Shown in pieces: positions 1 to 10,967 of a stretch of 64,000 nucleotides of DNA. The notes below the pieces were generated by a model. That model worked only from the letters and a program-made list of their open reading frames with translations, was not told the origin of the DNA and ran no database searches. This DNA is from Hormiphora californensis (taxonomy: Eukaryota; Ctenophora; Tentaculata; Cydippida; Pleurobrachiidae): positions 1 through 64,000 of the forward strand of contig CM035356.1 of NCBI GenBank assembly GCA_020137815.1. Reading direction: 5' to 3'. Position numbers and translations under genes: made by a program. The first letter of the stretch is position 1, and each line of letters begins with the position of its first letter.

Positions 1-20
1 CTTAGGTGGATGCGGCGACG

Positions 21-940
21 CTAACAAATTCTAATGAGCGGGATGGATATGTGACAGTATCACATACCCACCCCCCTCACTGACACGATTCTGGGATGCG
101 TCATTAGCAGATTGAAACGATACGAGATACGAAACTTATGATTCGGGGGAGCTCATTAGCAGTGTGAGACGATACGGTATGTGGAACATGATTCGGGGAA
201 GCTTATTAGGAGTGTTAGACGATATGAGACACGATTCGGAGAATGTTTTATCGCTCTTTCTATCTATCTCTATCTCTATCTCTATCTATATCTATCTCTA
301 TCTCTTTTTGTCAATTATCTTGGACTTGAGAACCAGATGAGGTGCCTACCATTATACTATAATGCGAGCTGACGCTACACACTTGGTGAGTTTAGTGCCC
401 TTATTTTTGGTAATAAGAGCCTATCGGATCGCCTCATTGTTTTTAGGAGGATATGTTGTTTAAGATGGAATGCGTTTGGTTTTATTTATTTTCGAGTCTT
501 GCCAAACAGACCAAATTCAAACCATTCCATCTAAAACAACAACATATCTGGATGTCGGCTGAGCCGACTTCCAGATAAAAAAGGAAAAGGAGTATGGACA
601 AAAATAAGGGCACCAAAGTTTGTAGCTTTCTCGCATTAGTATGGGTAGGTATCTCGTCTGGTTCTCAAGATAATTGACAAAAAGAGATAGAGATAGATAG
701 AAAGAGCGATAAAACATTCTCCGAATCGTGTCTCATATCGTCTAACACTCCTAATAAGCTTCCCCGAATCATGTTCCACATACCGTATCGTCTCACACTG
801 CTAATGAGCTCCCCCGAATCATAAGTTTCGTATCTCGTATCGTTACACTCTGCTAATGACGCATCCCAGAATCGTGTCAGTGAGGGGGGTGGGTATGTGA
901 CACTGTCACATATCCATCCCGCTCATTAGAATTTGTTAGT
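21..940. repeat. Foldback element, arms ~320 bp
   Basis: The left arm (about 21-345) reappears inverted at about 640-940: the outer part around CTAACAAATTCTAATGAGC, the internal ATTCGGGGGAGCTCATTAGC and the (CTATCT)n tract are all mirrored. A smaller inverted repeat (about 462-540) lies in the middle. Flanking ORFs are translations of this structure and are not genes. This is a non-autonomous foldback element; no transposase is visible. Confidence 0.85.
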
Positions 941-984
941 GGATTCACTAGCTATAATTGCTATCGACGTCACTAACAACACTA

Positions 985-1240
985 CTACGTTCAACGAGTA
1001 CCGGGAGGTTTTGGAAGAGTGTGAAAGATCAGAAACTTTAGTCAGGCAATTTCTGGGAACATCCTACCTATACTAATTTCTCGAAAATCAGACCTGTTGG
1101 AGAGTTTTTTACTGTGGATCCTGATAGTGATAATGCAAGGCGGCTGTTTAGTACCTACCCGTTCATAGATTTGAATAAACATCGTATTAAGGAGCTGCTG
1201 ATTCACGTGAAAAGCTTAGTCATAGCACTGGCAAGTGCCC
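985..1240 (+). other. Possible decayed coding fragment, unidentified
   Basis: Two adjacent open stretches in different frames read like protein, one rich in N/T/E/R and one with an IRPVGEFFTVDPDSD-like segment. They are offset by one frame near 1040 and end in a GC-rich hairpin repeat. No family is recognised. It could be an exon of an unseen gene, a decayed transposon ORF, or chance. Confidence 0.25.
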
Positions 1241-1313
1241 CGGGCCCAAAAGGGGGGTGTGGGGGCGCAGCCCCCACCCTAAACGGGGGTGTGGGGGCAG
1301 AGCCCCCACCTTA
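1238..1313. repeat. GC-rich hairpin repeat, two units
   Basis: Two consecutive units of about 38 bp, each a short palindrome built on GGGGGTGTGGGGGC and GCCCCCACC. Strongly GC-rich against AT-rich flanks, so probably a small mobile or structural repeat. Confidence 0.6.
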
Positions 1314-1774
1314 GAAATACCCTCTAACTCAAAAAATAAAAGAGAGAGCACACGGAACACTTCTACACACAAGCGTGTTAACCTGCCAGTGCTACTATAT
1401 ACCATTGCAAATTTCGGGGTTTTTGATGCTTTAAAAATGCATGTTCCAGATGAAGTAGAGGGATGAAATTTTGTACTCTGAGGGCCCTCATATAGGAGAA
1501 GAGGCATACAAAATTTCAGAATGATCGGATGTAAGGTAAAAATTTGCCAGAGGGGTCCCAAAATGCAAAAATGTAAGGGAGGGGACGGGAGGGGAGGGGA
1601 GGAGATTGAGTGTTCTCCTAAACCAGAAATAGTAGAGACTTGCCGTTTGGAACATTGGTTCCTTGCATTATTTGGCGTGGTATAGGCTATGTGAAAACTT
1701 CGAAATCGCCATAGTTCATTAATTATTCATTAATTATTCATAAATTATTCATTTTAATAACTTAATTGCGTTAT

Positions 1775-2390
1775 ATCTCCACTTCGGCTCGTCCTAAAAC
1801 GTTTTCATGGGTATATTCCGACTCAAAATAGTCAATTTATGGGGGGTCGTCCCCCGGACAAAAATTCGTATCTCGCACCGTTTAGCCGTTATTTGCATAT
1901 TTATGCTCAAATTCATGATTTTATGCATACCCGTTAAAATGTCCACTTCGGCTGACCCTAGAACGTTTTCTTGGGTATATTCCGACTCAAAATAGTCGAT
2001 TTATGGGGGGTCATCCCCCCGACAAAAATTCGTATCTCGCACCGTTTAGCCGTTATTTGCATATTTATGCTCAAATTTATGCATATTCTTTAAAATTTCC
2101 ACTTCGGCTGACCCTAGAACGTTTTCTTGGGTATATTCAGACCCAAAATAGTCGATTTGTGGGGGGTCGTCCCCCGGGCAAAAATTCGTATCTCGCACCG
2201 TTTAGCCGTTATTTGCATATTTATGTTCAAATTCATGATTTTATGCATACCCTTTAAAATTTCCACTTCGGCTGACCCTAAAACGTTTTCTTGGGTATAT
2301 TCCGACTCAAAATAGTCGATTTATGGGGGTCTTCCCCCAGACAAAAGTTCGTAACTCCCACCGTTTAGCCGTTATATGCATATTTATGTA
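1775..2390. repeat. Tandem array, ~160-bp unit, four copies
   Basis: The landmark CCACTTCGGCTGACCCTA (with variants) recurs near 1776, 1940, 2098 and 2263, each followed by the same downstream order: ACGTTTTCTTGGGTATATTC, a G-run/C-run hairpin, and CGCACCGTTTAGCCGTTATT. Period is about 158-164 bp. ORFs across the array repeat the same peptide and are not genes. Confidence 0.85.
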
Positions 2391-2455
2391 GCATTCAGAT
2401 CCCAAAATAAAATCAGGAAAAAAGTTGTCTCTTTTTTACACCAAAAAGAACAGAA

Positions 2456-2880
2456 ATTTAGTCCAAAAACCAATTAAATAAATTAGTTTGGATGCCCGGG
2501 CCCATTTGGTGTCACGGGGGTAAAACCTTTAGGCTACTGTCATAAATGATGAATATCGAGAGAGATAAAGAAAAACAAATTGTGATATAAAGAGTGAGAT
2601 ATATCGAGAAAGACGGAGAAATAGTAAGAGAAATATAAATAAAAGAGAGAAAAAAAGAGAAAGAGGGAAATATGGAGGTGGAGAGTGGGAGAAAGAGGAA
2701 AAGAGGGGGAAAGAGATAGAGGGAGGGAGAGAAAGAGAAAAGAAAAACGAGAGATGTGTATTGAAAAATAAACGAGATATGCCATTATTTATGACAGTAG
2801 CCTAAAGGTTTTACCCCCGTGACACCAAATGGGCCCGGGCATCCAAACTAATTTATTTAATTGGTTTTTGGACTAAATTA
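2456..2880. repeat. Foldback element with ~95-bp arms and purine-rich centre
   Basis: The left arm (2456-2550, containing TTTGGATGCCCGGGCCCAT) is repeated inverted at about 2785-2880. The centre is an almost pure GA-rich tract. A related arm fragment occurs at 63775-63830, so this is a dispersed family. Confidence 0.85.
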
Positions 2881-3024
2881 TGTAATATTAGATTTATTAT
2901 TATGTAACTCGTTTACATTTGTGCTCGTTATTCATATTGTGCTCATTCAATATTATATGATTCGATCTTTCACGTACCACTCACGTGTCACTCACGTGTC
3001 ACTCACGTCCCTCTCACTCTCACT

Positions 3025-3175
3025 AGCGTTGGCTCATAGAACCTAATCAGATCAAATTTCTATGAGCCATAGATGTATACATCTATGGCTCATAAAATCT
3101 ATGAGCCATAGTTGCATGCATCTATGGCTCATAGATTCTATGAGCCATAGTTGCATGAGCCATAGTTGTAGGTAA
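3025..3175. repeat. Cluster of short palindromes (TATGAGCCATAG)
   Basis: Several copies of CTATGAGCCATAG and its complement alternate with ATCTATGGCTCATA, making nested short hairpins. It is preceded by ACTCACGTGTC repeats (about 2980-3010). Confidence 0.7.
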
Positions 3176-3620
3176 TCAACTGGGAAGGCCTGTTCAATTA
3201 GAATACGGCTTGCACCCTCAACTAGGTCTAGAAGCACTGGATTGTTCAGTGCATTGAGTTTGTTCCTGGAAGGAACCTTCAGATCATCCCAGATTTCCAC
3301 TATTTGTGGTCCGTACTTCACTCGGATCGGATCTACTTCACCAATACAAACCCTCCAGTTACCGTTAATATCTCGCTTACCCAATCTACAGTTTGTTCTT
3401 AGCAGTATCGGATGTCATCCTCTTCAACGTCTGTTTCCCGCAGGTTGATCCGCGTTTCTTCTTCATTATCGGAGCTTGTCATTTTCTTGGCAAACGCCGC
3501 TAAGGCAACGCTTTTCAAGTAATTTTCTTGTTGCACTCTTGGGCTCCTACATAGATATTTGCTGAAACTCAATAAATAGTTTTACGTTGTGATCGGAGAT
3601 ACAGGACAGGGGGCGGTGTT

Positions 3621-4359
3621 ATGCTGCTGACGTCATTTGATCTACCGATAGACGAGCATGTAGCTTTCGATAACGACAGCTGTCAGCTGTTAATGTGCTC
3701 CTCAAACCCAAGCAAGTGGGTATTTGGGGTACTGTACAGATCACCATCCGCTCCAGTTAGTGATTTTAGGGCGTGCCTGGAGGTAGCTAGAAATTTCATC
3801 GAACAGAGGCCAGATCTTGTTGTCTGTCTTATGGGAGATTTTAATGTACCTGAGATCGCTTGGAATCCACCTGAGGCAAACCCAAGAACAGCAAATAGTG
3901 ATGCACTGCTTAGCTTCACTGAGGACACGCTGCTTTCTCAATATATTGTTGTACCATCGAGAGGCAGCAGCTACTTGGATTTGGTTTTCACTTTTCAGCA
4001 ATTCTGAGACACTGGTTAGCCGTGTGAGGAGCAAGGAGACTAAGTTGTCGGACCACAACCTATTGGAGTTTGGTGTGACTCGGAATCCGTGCTCTGCAGC
4101 CAGGGAAACTATGCCACCTCAGTTTGCTGCTGATGAGATTCGTTCACTGGATATGTACAAAGCAGATACAGAGGCAATATGTGAGGAGGTAAACAAGGTT
4201 GATTGGGAAGCTGTATTCGGTAAGTGCACCACGGAAGAGATTCCTCGAGTATTCAGGGATATATTGTTCCAGATTGCTCAGATTCATGCACCTAGGAAGA
4301 AACCGAGAAGGGGAGGCCAAAGCTTGTTAAAAAACTTTCTCGGAAAAAAGAGGTATTGA
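3621..4359 (+). pseudogene. LINE endonuclease fragment, frameshifted
   Basis: The translation matches the apurinic-endonuclease domain of CR1/L2-type non-LTR retrotransposons: a VFGVLYRSP strand, the GDFNVPEIAW motif carrying the catalytic Asp/Asn, and an SYLDLVFT-like segment. A frame change near 3995 moves the reading frame; the second frame continues with a SDHNLLEF motif (the endonuclease Ser-Asp-His) and the usual basic linker before RT. No RT follows, because a separate inverted-repeat element begins at about 4423. Dead fragment. Confidence 0.75.
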
Positions 4360-4913
4360 GTTTCTCCGTCATAACTTCTGCCTGCCCCTACGGGCGGTCT
4401 CAACATCCTGAGGACATATCTCAAATTAATTTGTTCAAAGTAGTGTTGAAAAGTTTGAATATGGGAGAGGGTACACCACGCACGTCCCATGCGACTTATA
4501 AACATAAATAAATAGTAACCAAAATCTCATATCATTTTACGTTAAAAGTTCAACTTCGTCCATATTGATAGGCACGACCTTCCTCCTGTTCCCTCGAAGG
4601 GCAATCAGACAGGCCCTCAAAATTCCGAATCTCAGCCGAAAATTCACTAACCCCAACACCGATTGGCATCACTTTCCAACAGCAGAAGAGAAGCTGCCGA
4701 AGAGAGAAAGGGGGTTACCGTATGAAGAGTTAATCGCGATGAGTATCATGACTCATTCACATTGGGTTCGATCATTTGCCCAATCTCAGCGGGCGCCGTT
4801 ACAATCTGGGTGTTTGGAGGCCTGCCGCCTGTTTACAGGTGCGCGCCAAAAAAGTTGATTCACTAAAATGGCTCTAACCGCCAAACCACTCAACCGTTTT
4901 GGCTGATTCGAAG

Positions 4914-5076
4914 TTTAAAGTCCATCTTTATTCAACTGTTCACCCCTCAACTCGTGCGCATGCGATATTTTAATTTATGCTGCGCACGCTATACGTTAAC
5001 ATGTGATAAACGCGCAAAACAATTCCGCGCACGACTTTGGGGGGTGAACAGTTGAAAAAAAATGGACTTTATATGG
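4914..5076. repeat. Short MITE, TIR near AAAGTCCATTTTTTCAACTG
   Basis: Left end TTTAAAGTCCATCTTTATTC with CAACTGTTCACCCC is mirrored at 5038-5076 (GGGGTGAACAGTTG then AATGGACTTTA). About 160 bp, GC-rich centre, no coding capacity. Confidence 0.75.
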
Positions 5077-5379
5077 TAGGGAATTTCAAGGCCTAACCCC
5101 AACCCAAACCCTACTTTAGCCCTAACCGTAAAAACCGTTTGTCAGCACTCCCAAAACACCCAGATTTTAACGCTGGCCAATCTCAGCCCTCTATGCTAGC
5201 CTAAAAACATAAGAAAACGTGCATTGGGGTCTTGATAATTCTCTATCCTCTCTATTTCAAACTTAACACTAAACAATTAATTTAGTCAGCACATGGTTTG
5301 GTACGAGCCAAGTTCTCCAGAGTTACTCTCAAGGCTAGCAAGAGAATTGGTCTCATGTAGTGAGAACCGTAACTTCTGA

Positions 5380-6130
5380 GGTGAGCATATTCAAGACGTA
5401 TGGCTCGTTCTGTGAAGATTCAAGGGTAGGAGTGTCTCCAGATTTTGGAACTCAATACTATCCACCGTGTAAATCATGAACCCAATATGAGAAAAAGCCC
5501 TCTTAATTTGAACCCGTTTACGTAAGACGTTTGTTTGAAGAACTTGAGCGCATATCTGGCCGAAAATCCCTAGATGTGGGCAAGTTGCGATTTGCGCCAC
5601 AGGTCTAGTGCGACCACATCCATTCGTGCGTCAGGAGCCGTGTTTGCCGATGGGTGAAACTGGATACCGTCTGGACATGGTTGCAGAAGCTTTTCGGTTT
5701 CAACAGCTTTGAGGCCGGCATATGAACAAATCTCAGCCATAAGGTCTCTGATATTATCGTGTCTGAGAATTGTATAACCGCCCTTAGCACATGACAAGGT
5801 GTGATCGGTATCATTTGGCTTACCACAGGCACATGTTGAGCCTAGATCTTTCGCTTCAAATCCATACCGTAGAGCTATTGAGTCAACAAATTCTAATTGG
5901 TTAAGCTCAAAGCCCAAATGGGGGTAAGGCCTGGTCGTAAGCCATCCTGATGCACCAGATTCTCCTGCAAGGTCGAGACATCTCACTAGTTTCGGGCATG
6001 ATATCCTGGTCAGCAACTTCTTAAGAGCTTCAGAGTTGTGGCCCTCATTTGATTTAGCGATCTCAACACGAGCATCCCTAGCCAGTTTCTCAACCTTGGA
6101 CATGTCGAAGCCGTGGAAAACGCGCGCACT
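5380..6130 (-). pseudogene. Decayed retroelement C-terminal region
   Basis: The minus strand encodes a 231-codon stretch with a CACGKPNDTDHTLSCAKGGY motif (Cys-x-Cys ... His-x3-Cys), followed by LRHDNIRDL and a LQPCPDG...DARMDVVAL segment. From memory this motif set occurs downstream of reverse transcriptase in retroelement-derived proteins of sponges and cnidarians, but I cannot run a search. The frame breaks near 5580, where related-looking sequence continues in another frame to about 5390. No RT remains upstream. Inactive fragment. Confidence 0.6.
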
Positions 6131-6250
6131 TGGGGTCTGCAGCGCATGCCAACTCAAACTTTTCAAACTTTTCAACACTACTTTAAACAAATTAATTTGA
6201 GTTTCAGCAACATGGCGATGTAACGGCCCCAAAGGGCAGAACGTAAGATA

Positions 6251-7213
6251 ATGGCAGACGAACAACGAGAATTGGACTTTGCTGTAAGACGGATTCTGAC
6301 GCTGACCGAAAGTGGAAAGAGCTCTGTCGCTGGCAATGTCTTAAAAAAGGGCAGGAGCAGTCCAGATTTCAACGATGCTGAAATACCATCATCAGTTAAA
6401 ATCAACTCTGTACACACGAAATATGAGCTAAAGCAACTGATTGAAGAAATGAGCTTTACAACGTTTATTGTTCTAAAACACTTTGAGCGTCATATCTTTG
6501 CCGAGAAATCCCCTGAGATGGTACTCAAAGAGGAGCGAGATGAACTCAAAGAGGAGCGAGATGAACTGTTGAGAAAATCTGTCGAGTTGCAGGAGCAGGA
6601 GGAGAAGTTGAAAGTGGAGTGTGATGATCTTTTGAGAAGAACTGTCAAGTTACAAGAGCAGGTTATTGAGCTTCAGGGCGAGCAACTGAATCGAGTTACC
6701 GAGACGGTACAGAAAGATTTGTGTACTTTCTCTGCAGTCATCACACAGAATTGTAAGACTGCGTTTGCATCGAAAAAGATCCAGAAAGCCGTGGAAAAGG
6801 TCACGCACAAGCCAGTTGATACCGGCCCAGACAGATCGAAAAATCTGATGGTGTTTGGTCTACCGGAATGTGAGGATGAAACTGAATCTGTGTTAAAGGG
6901 TGAAGTGGAAAATGTTTTTGCTGAGCTAGGCGAGAAACCGACCATAGAAGCTAGAAGGGTGGGTTTGAAACGGGGAGGAAGGGAGAGACCAGTGATTGTG
7001 AAGCTACAGAGTAGGGAAATACTGCTAAGCCTTCTCCAGAAGGCAAAGCAGCTAAAACAGTTAGAATCGTACTGCGGTGTATATCTTGCAAGGGATATGT
7101 CCTTCGCAGAGAGAAGTGAGAGGAGAGAACTCCACCAAACGTTCAAGGAGTTGAGGGACTCGAATCCTGGAGGCCAATTCCGGGTACGGAGGGGGGTGAT
7201 AGACTTTTCATAA
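6251..7213 (+). CDS. LINE ORF1-type protein, 320 aa
   Basis: An uninterrupted ORF with an ATG 50 bases right of an inverted-repeat end. Residues about 90-160 form a strongly heptad-like coiled coil with near-identical repeats (EERDELKEERDELLRK). From about residue 195 comes a globular part beginning SKNLMVFGLPE, followed by a basic segment (KRGGRERPVIVKL). Coiled coil plus RRM-like/C-terminal domain is the layout of ORF1 proteins of CR1/L2/L1-like elements, which bind element RNA as trimers. No CCHC knuckle is seen and no ORF2 follows directly, so this copy is probably not autonomous. It has kept its frame, so decay is recent or it is constrained. Confidence 0.7.
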   Translation: MADEQRELDFAVRRILTLTESGKSSVAGNVLKKGRSSPDFNDAEIPSSVKINSVHTKYELKQLIEEMSFTTFIVLKHFERHIFAEKSPEMVLKEERDELKEERDELLRKSVELQEQEEKLKVECDDLLRRTVKLQEQVIELQGEQLNRVTETVQKDLCTFSAVITQNCKTAFASKKIQKAVEKVTHKPVDTGPDRSKNLMVFGLPECEDETESVLKGEVENVFAELGEKPTIEARRVGLKRGGRERPVIVKLQSREILLSLLQKAKQLKQLESYCGVYLARDMSFAERSERRELHQTFKELRDSNPGGQFRVRRGVIDFS

Positions 7214-7887
7214 TGGGTATCTTCAATGAACTTTAATATCTATCGGTAACCCGTATTTGCCCACAAAAAAGGGGCTTATTTATACAATTAAATTGTGTAA
7301 ATTATATAGATTTAATAATAATAATAAATATATAATGCCTCATGACTTTAAAAAAAGCTAACGGGAAAGGAAAACAGAAAAGAGAAAACAGAAACAATTA
7401 AAAAAAGCCGAAAACTTTTAATTTTTTCGATGAAGGCGTTTTTTAAGTGTAAAATCTAGCGCGCGCGGCGGGGAGATGCGACGAACCAGTTGCATAACGG
7501 CGCCTTACGCCGAGTCGCAAATGTCGTCCTAGCGATGACGTCTTTGGGTGGGACGATTGCTTCGAAACTTTGGGGCTGACAAAATAAAACAAATATCTTG
7601 TCGTGTGCAAAAGGAAAAAGCGGTCTGAGAACCTTGAATATTAAATGCTTAGAACACATTGCGTAGTGAGTACGCATCACATGACTGATAACCCGACTCA
7701 ACTCCCTCTTTCCAAATTCAATAAGCCCAAGATTATAAAAACTAATTAAGTGAGGTTCAAGAAATGACCAAAAACTGAAAAACTTTCCTGCAAGCATAGA
7801 CTCGACAACCCCGGACCGGTCAGATGATATACATGTATAGAAACCTACTTGAATTTTTGAGGTTAAGAAGAACTCGAAATGATCTTT
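7214..7887. other. No gene seen
   Basis: AT-rich sequence after the ORF1 stop, with a poly(A/T)-rich stretch (7250-7440) that may be the end of the retroelement piece, then sequence with no recognisable coding or repeat structure. Confidence 0.4.
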
Positions 7888-8359
7888 CATGAAACCTCAA
7901 TTTGATCTCAAAATTTCTAGTCTTAATCTCACAATAATATAAGACATGATATATATTAAAAGGGGTGAAGCAAAGACCGTGGGAAACTTTTAAGTTTAAC
8001 AGTCCGACTTGTTCCCTGTTCTGATGTGTTGGCCGCGCATCACAAATGCCTTGATTGTAGTACTTTACATATGTCGAAGTGAATTGTCTTCAGCGGTTGT
8101 AATGTTTCGCTATGCGAATAATATTTCCCGGTCAAAGAGATACTGATTAAAAGGTTTAATAACTGAATCATTAGCCACATACTCAAGTCTTATATTATTC
8201 TATCACTGCGCTGGCAAGCTCAAAGATTGACATCCCCCATCCCCCGCTGCCACAGCCACTGCCAGAAACGCTAAATCGAACATCACCCCTTTCGAACGCG
8301 ATGACGGAACACTCGAAAACACTGTAAAAGCGGAACTCCTGCAAGAACAGTGATCCAGA

Positions 8360-8645
8360 CGGTGGAGACTTGCTAAAAAGCCTCTCTTGGGTAGAGAATA
8401 GTAATGTGATTCTAGAGGATTTCAAATTCAAGTCAGAGGACATCGAAGGTGCTCTCTCAGAACTTGACCCTACTTCTGCCGGACCAGATAGTGACATCCC
8501 TGCTAAAATTATCAGTGCTTGTAAAACCACTCTTGCAGTTTCACTGTTTCTTCGTTGGGAGCGGTCTTTCGAAGAAGGAATAACACCCGCTAACCCGAAA
8601 AAAAACAGGGGAACTCGAAAATTTCGGACTATAACTCACTTTTGA
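8360..8645 (+). pseudogene. LINE RT N-terminal fragment
   Basis: Translation contains SEDIEGALSELDPTSAGPDSDIPAKII, the typical pre-RT motif of CR1/jockey-like elements ('...SPGPDGIP..'), then a degraded 'NRGT..FRTIT' motif. It is interrupted at 8645 by a foldback insertion; a similar 'FRTIT' reading resumes at about 9243. Confidence 0.7.
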
Positions 8646-8680
8646 AAATCTCGAATTTAGGTTAGTTATATAGGGGGGGG

Positions 8681-8995
8681 GGGGTGACACGTAACACTTT
8701 GTAACATGTAATGTGCACAAAATATTTTCTGCACATGTTACAAAGTGTTACAAGCGTTACAAAGTGTTACAAAGTGTTACAAAGTGTTACAAAATGTTGC
8801 AAAATGTTGCAAAATGTTGCAAAAATGCCCATTTTGTAACATTTTGTAACACTTTGTAACATTTTGTAACACTTTGTAACATTTTGTAACACTTTGTAAC
8901 ACTTTGTAATATGTAACGTGCACAAAAAGTTTTCTGCACATGTTACAAAGTGTTACAAAGTGTTACAAAGTGTTACGTGTCACCCCCCCCCCCCC
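8681..8995. repeat. Foldback of TGTTACAAAG decamers bounded by poly-G/poly-C
   Basis: TGACACGTAACACTTTGTAAC after a G-run is mirrored by GTTACGTGTCA before a C-run. Between them are about ten TGTTACAAAG-type units on the left and their complements on the right. An identical copy lies in the tandem duplication at 10363-10682. It interrupts the LINE RT. Confidence 0.85.
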
Positions 8996-9280
8996 CTATA
9001 TAAAGCTCCACGAAATCTGGAACTATGGTAGACTTGGGGGGGGGGGGGGGGGCATTTTTATTGCCCCACACGGTAGTCCGGATCTGGTGACTTTCTGTCC
9101 GCCCCACTATTTAGGGTGAGTAAGAGTCCAGATGGACATTAACTCACCTCTCATGGGAACTCAAGAATTCGGCCGATAGGCCGGACACGAGAGCTCACTG
9201 GTTTATATTCGTCTTAGTTGTATATATATAAGTCGACGCCAATTTTCGGACAATAACTCACCTTCTAACTTGAGCGAATT

Positions 9281-9530
9281 GTACGATACAAGTTAGTGGA
9301 ACACCTGGAAAGTAACAATCTCCTACCAGATAGCCAACATGGATTCAGGAAGCAACGGACCTGCCTCACATAGCTACCCGATCACATGGATGGGATTTTT
9401 CGAGAGCTAAACAGCGGGAACGAAGTTGATGTTATCTATTTGAACTATTCAAAAGCCTTCGACCGTGTCAACCATACCATTCTCATTGCCAAGCTGAAAA
9501 AGCTAGGTAATACACGGTCGCTTGTAGTGG
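9281..9530 (+). pseudogene. LINE RT core fragment
   Basis: Reads LVEHLESNNLLPDSQHGFRK...RTCLT, then a VIYLNYSKAFDRVNH block (RT motif A; the usual LDYSKAFD Asp is Asn here). Internal stops and frame changes are present. It is part of the LINE split by the 8.65-9.25 kb insertion. Confidence 0.75.
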
Positions 9531-10046
9531 GAAAACGGTAATGGAAAACGAAGATACAGTAAGACGACACGAACCATGAAACCTCAATTTGATCTCAAAA
9601 TTTCTAGTCTTAATCTCACAATAATATAAGACATGATATATATTAAAAGGGGTGAAGCAAAGACCGTGGGAAACTTTTAAGTTTAACAGTCCGACTTGTT
9701 CCCTGTTCTGATGTGTTGGCCGCGCATCACAAATGCCTTGATTGTAGTACTTTACATATGTCGAAGTGAATTGTCTTCAGCGGTTGTAATGTTTCGCTAT
9801 GCGAATAATATTTCCCGGTCAAAGAGATACTGATTAAAAGGTTTAATAACTGAATCATTAGCCACATACTCAAGTCTTATATTATTCTATCACTGCGCTG
9901 GCAAGCTCAAAGATTGACATCCCCCATCCCCCGCTGCCACAGCCACTGCCAGAAACGCTAAATCGAACATCACCCCTTTCGAACGCGATGACGGAACACT
10001 CGAAAACACTGTAAAAGCGGAACTCCTGCAAGAACAGTGATCCAGA

Positions 10047-10332
10047 CGGTGGAGACTTGCTAAAAAGCCTCTCTTGGGTAGAGAATAGTAATGTGATTCT
10101 AGAGGATTTCAAATTCAAGTCAGAGGACATCGAAGGTGCTCTCTCAGAACTTGACCCTACTTCTGCCGGACCAGATAGTGACATCCCTGCTAAAATTATC
10201 AGTGCTTGTAAAACCACTCTTGCAGTTTCACTGTTTCTTCGTTGGGAGCGGTCTTTCGAAGAAGGAATAACACCCGCTAACCCGAAAAAAAACAGGGGAA
10301 CTCGAAAATTTCGGACTATAACTCACTTTTGA
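10047..10332 (+). pseudogene. LINE RT N-terminal fragment, duplicated copy
   Basis: Same as the fragment at 8360-8645, carried in the second duplication unit, with the same translation. Confidence 0.7.
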
Positions 10333-10362
10333 AAATCTCGAATTTAGGTTAGTTATATAGGG

Positions 10363-10682
10363 GGGGGGGGTGACACGTAACACTTTGTAACATGTAATGT
10401 GCACAAAATATTTTCTGCACATGTTACAAAGTGTTACAAGCGTTACAAAGTGTTACAAAGTGTTACAAAGTGTTACAAAATGTTGCAAAATGTTGCAAAA
10501 TGTTGCAAAAATGCCCATTTTGTAACATTTTGTAACACTTTGTAACATTTTGTAACACTTTGTAACATTTTGTAACACTTTGTAACACTTTGTAATATGT
10601 AACGTGCACAAAAAGTTTTCTGCACATGTTACAAAGTGTTACAAAGTGTTACAAAGTGTTACGTGTCACCCCCCCCCCCCCT
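10363..10682. repeat. Foldback of TGTTACAAAG decamers, duplicated copy
   Basis: Second copy of the 8681-8995 foldback, differing in the length of the bounding G and C runs. Confidence 0.85.
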
Positions 10683-10967
10683 ATATAAAGCTCCACGAAA
10701 TCTGGAACTATGGTAGACTTGGGGGGGGGGGGGGCATTTTTATTGCCCCACACGGTAGTCCGGATCTGGTGACTTTCTGTCCGCCCCACTATTTAGGGTG
10801 AGTAAGAGTCCAGATGGACATTAACTCACCTCTCATGGGAACTCAAGAATTCGGCCGATAGGCCGGACACGAGAGCTCACTGGTTTATATTCGTCTTAGT
10901 TGTATATATATAAGTCGACGCCAATTTTCGGACAATAACTCACCTTCTAACTTGAGCGAATTGTACG

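Larger units (their letters stand above)
4423..6198. mobile_element. Element with ~38-bp terminal inverted repeats
   Basis: CTCAAATTAATTTGTTCAAA... at 4423-4462 is mirrored at about 6158-6198, which ends in AACAAATTAATTTGAG. The interior holds a 160-bp MITE and an antisense retroelement fragment. Whether the ends bound one mobile unit or are two copies of one repeat is not settled. Confidence 0.55.
7888..9574. repeat. 1.69-kb direct tandem duplication, copy 1
   Basis: CATGAAACCTCAATTTGATC at 7888 recurs at 9575, and the sequences run in register to the shared terminal motif GTAAGACGACACG (about 9570 and 11253). I see differences mainly in homopolymer G/C run lengths. The unit contains LINE RT fragments, a poly-G-bounded foldback and a fragment resembling the TCACTGCGC element start (8203). 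Confidence 0.9.

Noticed and set aside
5085-5160. Telomere-like CCCTAA runs
   Set aside because: Only a few degenerate units; no array.
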